DNA from: CAZVNZ01 sp964628515 | Lineage (GTDB): Bacteria > Bacillota > Clostridia > Christensenellales > Christensenellaceae | NCBI GenBank assembly: GCA_964628515.1 | Contig: CAZVNZ010000015.1 | Coordinates: 1-64,000, forward strand | DNA: 64,000 nt | Direction: 5' to 3' | Shown: positions 59,205 to 64,000 of the stretch, in pieces | How the letters are laid out: each line of letters begins with the position of its first letter | Numbering within the stretch: position 1 is the first letter of the stretch | Translations under genes and position numbers: made by a program | Notes under the pieces: generated by a model | Told to the model about the DNA's origin: nothing | What the model saw: the letters and a program-made list of their open reading frames with translations, nothing else | The model's database searches: none

Positions 59205-60583
59205 ATACACAATACGATGTTGCTGTAATCGGGGGAGGACCGGCAGGCTATGTGGCGGCAATCAAGGCGGCAATGTTAAATGGCAAAGTAATATTATTTG
59301 AGAAATCCGTAGTGGGCGGTACTTGTTTAAACAGAGGATGTATTCCCACAAAATCCTACATAAAAACAGCAGAAACGATTCACAACATACAGCAAGCAGG
59401 CAATCGTGGCATCATTCATAATCCTAATGTAAATGTAGATATGGGTAAGGTAGTTGAGTACAAAAACGGCATAGTTAAAAAACTTACCGGTGGAGTGGCA
59501 GGGCTGTTAAAATCTCACGGAATACAAACGGTGTACGGCGAGGCTGTATTATCGGACGAGCATACAATTTGCTGTAACGAAACAAAATATACTGCAAAAA
59601 ATATTTTGTTATGTGGTGGTTCTACGGTGGGAAAGTTAAATTTAGAAGGCTGCGATTGTAAAGGAGTGCTTAGCAGTGACGAAATGCTGGAGCTTAAAAC
59701 TATACCTAAGCGCTTGCTAATAATAGGTGGCGGAGTAATAGGATGCGAGATTGCAACCGCTTATAGTGCCTTTGGTAGCTTAGTTACAGTAGTAGAAGCT
59801 ACAGACAGCCTAATTCCTATGATGGACAAAGAAGTCTCCGAGGTTATAAAAAATTCGTTAACCAAAGATGGTGTAAAAATACTGTTAAGCGAGACTGTTG
59901 ATAAAATCTCAAGAGTAAATAACGAGCTTAAAGTTACTCTAAAGTCTATGGAAATTAATTGTGATGTTGTGCTTGTTTCTGTTGGGAGAAAGAGCAATTT
60001 AAGTTGCTTAGGAGAACTTAAAGACAAGATTACGTTAAATAACGGTTATGTGGTTGTAGATGAGTTTATGAGAACAAACATTAATAATATTTATGCACCG
60101 GGAGACATAAACGGTAAAAGTATGCTTGCGCATTCTGCCTTTAAAATGGGGGAGATTTCGGCGATAAACGCAATGGGAGGCAAAGAAAAATGCAGGCTTG
60201 ATGTTGTACCTAACTGCGTTTACACAATACCGGAGGTGGCGTCTGTAGGTTTAACGCAAAAACAAGGAGAAGAAAAGTACGGCAAAGAAAATATTGCTGT
60301 TGGGCGTTTCCCCTTTAGTGCAAACGGTCGTGCATTAGCATCCGGAGAAGAACAGGGTTTTATAAAAGTAATTATTGAGAAAGATTATGGAGAGCTTATA
60401 GGTGTACATATGGCAGGTGCTAATGTAACAGAGTTGATTGCTAATGCCACTTCTCTTATGGCAAGTGAGGTTACGGCACACGAAATTATTGAAACTATTT
60501 ATCCTCATCCAACACTTAGTGAAGCATTTATGGAAGGGTGTGCAGATGCGTTAGGCAAATGTATACACTTACCCAAAAAATAA
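59198..60583 (+). CDS. lpdA: Dihydrolipoamide dehydrogenase (E3)
   Basis: 461 residues from ATG 59198 (GGAGG upstream). FAD motif YDVAVIGGGPAGYVAAIKAA, the redox disulfide GGTCLNRGCIPTKS, the NAD-binding RLLIIGGGVIGCEIATAYSAFG and the C-terminal interface YPHPTLSEAFMEG with the His/Glu pair of the active site. It re-oxidises dihydrolipoyl-E2 with NAD. Fourth gene of the complex, after E1 alpha, E1 beta and E2. Confidence 0.95.
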   Translation: MLNTQYDVAVIGGGPAGYVAAIKAAMLNGKVILFEKSVVGGTCLNRGCIPTKSYIKTAETIHNIQQAGNRGIIHNPNVNVDMGKVVEYKNGIVKKLTGGVAGLLKSHGIQTVYGEAVLSDEHTICCNETKYTAKNILLCGGSTVGKLNLEGCDCKGVLSSDEMLELKTIPKRLLIIGGGVIGCEIATAYSAFGSLVTVVEATDSLIPMMDKEVSEVIKNSLTKDGVKILLSETVDKISRVNNELKVTLKSMEINCDVVLVSVGRKSNLSCLGELKDKITLNNGYVVVDEFMRTNINNIYAPGDINGKSMLAHSAFKMGEISAINAMGGKEKCRLDVVPNCVYTIPEVASVGLTQKQGEEKYGKENIAVGRFPFSANGRALASGEEQGFIKVIIEKDYGELIGVHMAGANVTELIANATSLMASEVTAHEIIETIYPHPTLSEAFMEGCADALGKCIHLPKK

Positions 60584-60593
60584 GGAGTACAGT

Positions 60594-61430
60594 ATGGGGA
60601 AACTATCAAAATCCGCCCTGGGTTTATACGAAAAAGCAATGTGTAGTGCATTATCTTTTGAGGAAAAATTAGTATTAACAAAAAGCAGTGGATACGACTT
60701 TATGGAGTTATGTATAGATGCAACACCCGAGCGTCTAAACAGATTGGAAGATAAAACATGCTCATGGGAATTAAGAAAAAGTATTGCAAATACAGGAGTG
60801 CCGGTGCATACATTCTCTTTAAGTGCTTTGAGAAAGTACCCAATAGGTTGCGAAGATGATTTCACACGGAAAAGAGGTGTGGATATAATGAAAAAAGGTA
60901 TAGAATTTGCAAGTATTGCAGGCATAAAAGTAATGCACTTTGCGGCATACGACGAAACTGCAAAAGTGGGTAATCGGGTAACAAAACAATTATTTGAGGA
61001 GTCTTTGGAAGAGTGCGTGTATCACGCAGCAAGATTTGGGGTAATAATAGCTTTTGAAACGATGGACGATTATTTTATAGGCTCTGTAAAAACTGCATTA
61101 AAATACGTAAGAATGTTTGATTCCCCCTATCTTCAAGTATATGCAGATGTTGCAAATATTACAGCAAACGGTATTAATCCGGCAATAGATATGGCAAGTG
61201 GCGTTAGCCATATTGTTGGTATTCATCTAAAAGAATCCAAAGAAAAAACGGTGCGAGATATACCTTTTGGTGCAGGCGATGTAGATTTTGATTTTTGTTT
61301 TAAGTCTTTAGCTCAACAAAACTATTCGGGTGTTTTTGTTGCGGAAATGTGGAGTCACGATAACCCAAAATTTCACAATTATTTAAAGGACGCAAACGTT
61401 TTTTTGAGAGAAAAACTTAGCAATTATTAG
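60594..61430 (+). CDS. L-ribulose/L-xylulose-5-phosphate 3-epimerase-like (UlaE/SgbU family)
   Basis: 278 residues. The AP-endonuclease-2-type TIM barrel opens LGLYEKAMCSALSFEEKLVLTKSSGYDFMELCIDATPERLNRL, which is the signature of UlaE/SgbU, and has GVIIAFETMDDYFIGSV and the metal-site HLKESKEKTVRDIPFGAGDVDFDF. It would convert L-xylulose 5-phosphate to L-ribulose 5-phosphate. Neighbours are an FGGY kinase and, further upstream, an AraD-like protein, which together complete a route to D-xylulose 5-phosphate. AAGGAG precedes the ATG. Confidence 0.87.
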   Translation: MGKLSKSALGLYEKAMCSALSFEEKLVLTKSSGYDFMELCIDATPERLNRLEDKTCSWELRKSIANTGVPVHTFSLSALRKYPIGCEDDFTRKRGVDIMKKGIEFASIAGIKVMHFAAYDETAKVGNRVTKQLFEESLEECVYHAARFGVIIAFETMDDYFIGSVKTALKYVRMFDSPYLQVYADVANITANGINPAIDMASGVSHIVGIHLKESKEKTVRDIPFGAGDVDFDFCFKSLAQQNYSGVFVAEMWSHDNPKFHNYLKDANVFLREKLSNY

Positions 61431-61443
61431 GAGGTGGCAAAGT

Positions 61444-62961
61444 ATGAAATATTTATTGGGAATTGATAGCGGAGGTACCGTAACCAAAGCGGCAATTTTT
61501 GATAACGAGGGCAAAGAGATTGCAAGTGCCGAGGTACAAATGGATGTGGTAATACCGCATATTGGATATACGGAAAGAAAATTTGAAAACTTTCGTCAGG
61601 GCAATATAGAAGTTATTCGAAAGGTAATCAAAAAATCGGCAATAGATGCAAAAGACATTATAGGAATTTCTCTAACCGGACAAGGAAACGGATTATATTT
61701 ATTTGACGAGAATGGTAATTGTATTAGGCGCCCTATATTAAGCGGAGATATTAGGGCTAAGGATATACTTAAAAAGTGGTACGAAGACGGCACGGCAGAC
61801 AAGGTGGCATCAAAAACCTATCAGTCTATATGGGCAGGACAAATGGCACCGCTTATGGCGTGGTTTAAAGAAAACGAACCGCAATCACTAAAAAAAGCAA
61901 AGTATGCTATAACTTGTAAATGTTATGTAGGATATATGCTAACAGGCGTATTTTGCACAGAAATTTCCGAAGCATCCAGCACCAGTTGTATGGATATGAA
62001 TACTAAGAGATTTGATGCAAAGCTAATGGGATTATTGGGCATAGAAGAATATATAAGCAAGCTAACACCCATAGTAAGCTCTACGGAAATCTTCGGATAT
62101 GTTACTAAGGAAGCTGAGGAGCTTACGGGGCTTAAAAAGGGCACAGCCGTTGTTGGCGGATTGTTTGATATTGTCGCATGTGCTATAGCTACAGGAGTTA
62201 CAAGTAGCGATACTCTTTCCATTGTGGTGGGTACATGGTCTATAAACGAGTACATATCAAAAACCCTTCAAGGCGATAAAGATTTAATGCTTGTATGTTA
62301 TTACTGCATAGACGGTTATACAATGATGAATGAATCCAGCACAACTTCTGCAGTTAATTTGCAATGGTTTATAGATAAGTTTATGCAGGAAGAAAAGGCA
62401 GACTTAGCCGGTGCTTCTTTATACGATAGGATAAACGAAATGGTTAGCAGTATACCGGTAAACGATTACCCCCTGATTTTTCTGCCTTTTTTATTTGGGA
62501 GCAATGTAAATCCCGATGCAAAAGGAGGATTTATAGGTCTAAGCGGAATACACTCAAAAGCACATATGCTAAGAGCCATTTACGAAGGAGTGGTGTTTTC
62601 TCATAAAATGCACATAGAAAAGCTACACAAATATAAATCGAATTTTAGCAAAATATGTATATCCGGAGGCGGAGCAAAATCAGAGGTTTGGGTACAGATG
62701 TTTGCAGATGTAATAGGTTTGCCGGTAGAAGTATCTGCGGTAGCGGAGCTTGGTACAATGGGGGCGGCTATGTGTGCCGGTGTGGGAGTAGGGCAATATA
62801 AAGATATGAGAGAAGCTTCTGCGGTATTTACAAAAACATCTAAAACTATTTACCCAAACAAAGAAAATACAGTACACTACGAAAGGAAGTATCAGGTTTA
62901 TAAAGCGGTTATCGATGCTCTTGATTCTACCTGGTGCGAGTTTGAAAAGGAGAGTATATGA
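61444..62961 (+). CDS. FGGY-family carbohydrate kinase, L-xylulose kinase-like (LyxK)
   Basis: 505 residues. N-terminal ATPase core YLLGIDSGGTVTKAAIFDNEGKEI, sugar site SLTGQGNGLYLFDENG, and the second FGGY domain with AVVGGLFDIVACAIATGV, SISGGGAKSEVW-like ISGGGAKSEVWVQMFADVIGLPVEV and LGTMGAAMCAGVGVG. The pattern (SGGxxTKA, RPILSGDIRA, GGLFDIVACA) is that of LyxK-type L-xylulose kinases rather than xylulokinase or glycerol kinase. GGAGG lies before the ATG. It overlaps the next gene by four bases. Confidence 0.87.
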   Translation: MKYLLGIDSGGTVTKAAIFDNEGKEIASAEVQMDVVIPHIGYTERKFENFRQGNIEVIRKVIKKSAIDAKDIIGISLTGQGNGLYLFDENGNCIRRPILSGDIRAKDILKKWYEDGTADKVASKTYQSIWAGQMAPLMAWFKENEPQSLKKAKYAITCKCYVGYMLTGVFCTEISEASSTSCMDMNTKRFDAKLMGLLGIEEYISKLTPIVSSTEIFGYVTKEAEELTGLKKGTAVVGGLFDIVACAIATGVTSSDTLSIVVGTWSINEYISKTLQGDKDLMLVCYYCIDGYTMMNESSTTSAVNLQWFIDKFMQEEKADLAGASLYDRINEMVSSIPVNDYPLIFLPFLFGSNVNPDAKGGFIGLSGIHSKAHMLRAIYEGVVFSHKMHIEKLHKYKSNFSKICISGGGAKSEVWVQMFADVIGLPVEVSAVAELGTMGAAMCAGVGVGQYKDMREASAVFTKTSKTIYPNKENTVHYERKYQVYKAVIDALDSTWCEFEKESI

Positions 62962-63968
62962 ATTCACTTGAAAGAATTATAGCGGCAATAGAGCGAAAAC
63001 CGCTTGATAAAGTACCACATTTTGAATGGATAACAGACAAAAAAGTAATGGATGCGCTAATGCCAAAAAGTACATTTGAAGAATTTTGCACAACCTATAC
63101 AGATGCTGTTTGCGTAGACATCAACTACGATATAACAGATTTACAAAACGGAATGTACAAAGACGAATGGGGTATGATAAAAACGTATACGGAGGAGTCC
63201 CACTCCTTCCCCATAGACGGCGCAATACATAATATGGAAGAGTTGAGTGCTTTTATTCCACCCAACCCAACAAAACCCGGCAGATTTAAAAAACTAAAAG
63301 AAACATTAAAAAAATATGGTGACAATAAGGCAGTAATTTTGCATATGAATGACGTGTGGTCCCTGCCTTCAAGGATGATGACCTTCGACAATTTTATGTT
63401 TAAAATAATTGACGAACCCGAATTTATAAAAGCACTTGTTAAAATGACGGTTGATGCTCAAATAGCATTGGCACAAGAAGCAAGAAAAACAGGGGTTAAG
63501 TTTCTTTATACGGGAGATGATGTTGCATACAACAGCGGTCCTATAATATCGCCTACAACCTTTGATGAGATTTTTATGCCGGAGTTAAGACGGATAATCG
63601 GAGCATATAAAGATATGGGCTTTTACGTTTTAAAACACTCGGACGGAAATATTATGCCATTGCTTAGTAGATATTTAGATGTTGGCTTTGATGTACTTGA
63701 CCCAATAGACCCCATTGCGGGTATGGATCTAAAATATATGAAAGACAGCTACGGCGACAGCATCACTTTAAAAGGAAATGTAAATTGTGCCACTACACTA
63801 ACTTACGGAACAGTAGACGATGTAGTGGAGGAAACAAAGTATTGTCTAAGTGTGGCTAAGGGTAAAACGGGATACATATGCTCGTCAAGTAATTCGATTC
63901 ATAGTTCTGTAAAGCCGGAAAACTATAAAGCTATGTTAGAAACCATAGAAGAGTTTGGCAGGTATTAA
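62958..63968 (+). CDS. UROD/MtaA-fold protein E (HSDG variant)
   Basis: 336 residues from ATG 62958 (AAAAGGAG upstream, ATGA overlap with the kinase). Opening NSLERIIAAIERKPLDKVPHFEWI, DD motif FLYTGDDVAYNSG, the metal-site position HSDG (about 227-230), and LKGNVNCATTLTYGTVDDVVEETKYCLSV. It is related to proteins B and C of the GH38 operon and shares their Cys-to-Asp change. Presence in a second sugar operon suggests a carbohydrate-linked role. Substrate unknown. Confidence 0.82.
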   Translation: MNSLERIIAAIERKPLDKVPHFEWITDKKVMDALMPKSTFEEFCTTYTDAVCVDINYDITDLQNGMYKDEWGMIKTYTEESHSFPIDGAIHNMEELSAFIPPNPTKPGRFKKLKETLKKYGDNKAVILHMNDVWSLPSRMMTFDNFMFKIIDEPEFIKALVKMTVDAQIALAQEARKTGVKFLYTGDDVAYNSGPIISPTTFDEIFMPELRRIIGAYKDMGFYVLKHSDGNIMPLLSRYLDVGFDVLDPIDPIAGMDLKYMKDSYGDSITLKGNVNCATTLTYGTVDDVVEETKYCLSVAKGKTGYICSSSNSIHSSVKPENYKAMLETIEEFGRY

Positions 63969-63992
63969 ATTTGAAAATAAGGAGGGTAATAA

Positions 63993-64000
63993 ATGGATTT
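63993..64000 (+). CDS. Start of a further operon gene (partial)
   Basis: ATGGATTT at the window edge, with an excellent GGAGGG (63981-63986) at 6-base spacing, 24 bases after the UROD stop. Only two full codons are visible, so the product cannot be named. It shows that the operon continues past the window. Confidence 0.6.

Overview
The window reads as one contig of a low-GC, anaerobic Bacillota (Clostridia-like) chromosome, probably a metagenome-assembled genome because it holds a 100-base run of N (6745-6844). Evidence: AT-rich sequence with strong AGGAGG-type ribosome binding sites, a rubrerythrin, YesM/YesN-type and 7TMR-DISM two-component systems, DUF624, DUF3784, DUF2871 and LytTR/DUF3021 genes, and no respiratory genes. 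No tRNA, rRNA, IS element or CRISPR array was seen.

Layout. 1-1400: the 3' end of tuf, a membrane-anchored alpha/beta hydrolase and a 46-residue zinc-ribbon gene that looks leaderless. 1400-7350: a reduced prophage or phage-derived cassette. It has a GNAT protein with a small antitoxin-like partner, two phage-type small genes, a divergent repressor region with repeated ACTTTGC/GCAAAGT sites, an XRE repressor, an ImmA/IrrE protease, three tandem hairpins, a tail-fibre-like protein, an amidase with SH3 domain, a holin cut by the gap, and (after the gap) a GNAT-YoaP protein. No capsid, portal, terminase or integrase gene is present. 7350-28600: ordinary accessory genes: a c-di-GMP EAL protein with degenerate GGDEF, a purine permease, rubrerythrin, a TetR-controlled FtsX/MacB-type ABC exporter with a long coiled coil, DUF2871, CPBP protease, LytTR/DUF3021, beta-carbonic anhydrase, a Pro/Thr-rich surface protein, and a sensor kinase/response regulator pair flanking a DUF308 membrane protein.

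28885-44032: a glycan-utilisation locus. A leftward operon encodes a CUT1 sugar ABC importer (binding protein, two permeases), a HAD phosphatase/mutase, a GH38 alpha-mannosidase-like protein that lacks the usual catalytic aspartate, four tandem UROD/MtaA-fold proteins and a DUF624 protein. The genes overlap or nearly touch. A divergent YesM/YesN-type kinase and AraC-type regulator is the likely controller.

44630-64000: a second catabolic locus. An aldo/keto reductase diverges from a long rightward operon: CUT2 sugar importer, class II aldolase/epimerase, SorC-family regulator, acyl-CoA dehydrogenase, EtfB, an EtfA-crotonase fusion, nitroreductase, a complete AcoABC/Lpd-type 2-oxoacid dehydrogenase complex (its E2 gene broken by a frameshift in an A8 tract), a pentulose-5-phosphate 3-epimerase, an L-xylulose-kinase-like FGGY kinase, a fifth UROD-fold protein, and the first codons of another gene. 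Two adjoining 12-bp palindromes sit in the promoter and probably bind the SorC-family regulator. The combination of pentulose phosphate metabolism with acyl-CoA oxidation and UROD-fold proteins is the most unusual content; the joint pathway is inferred, not established.
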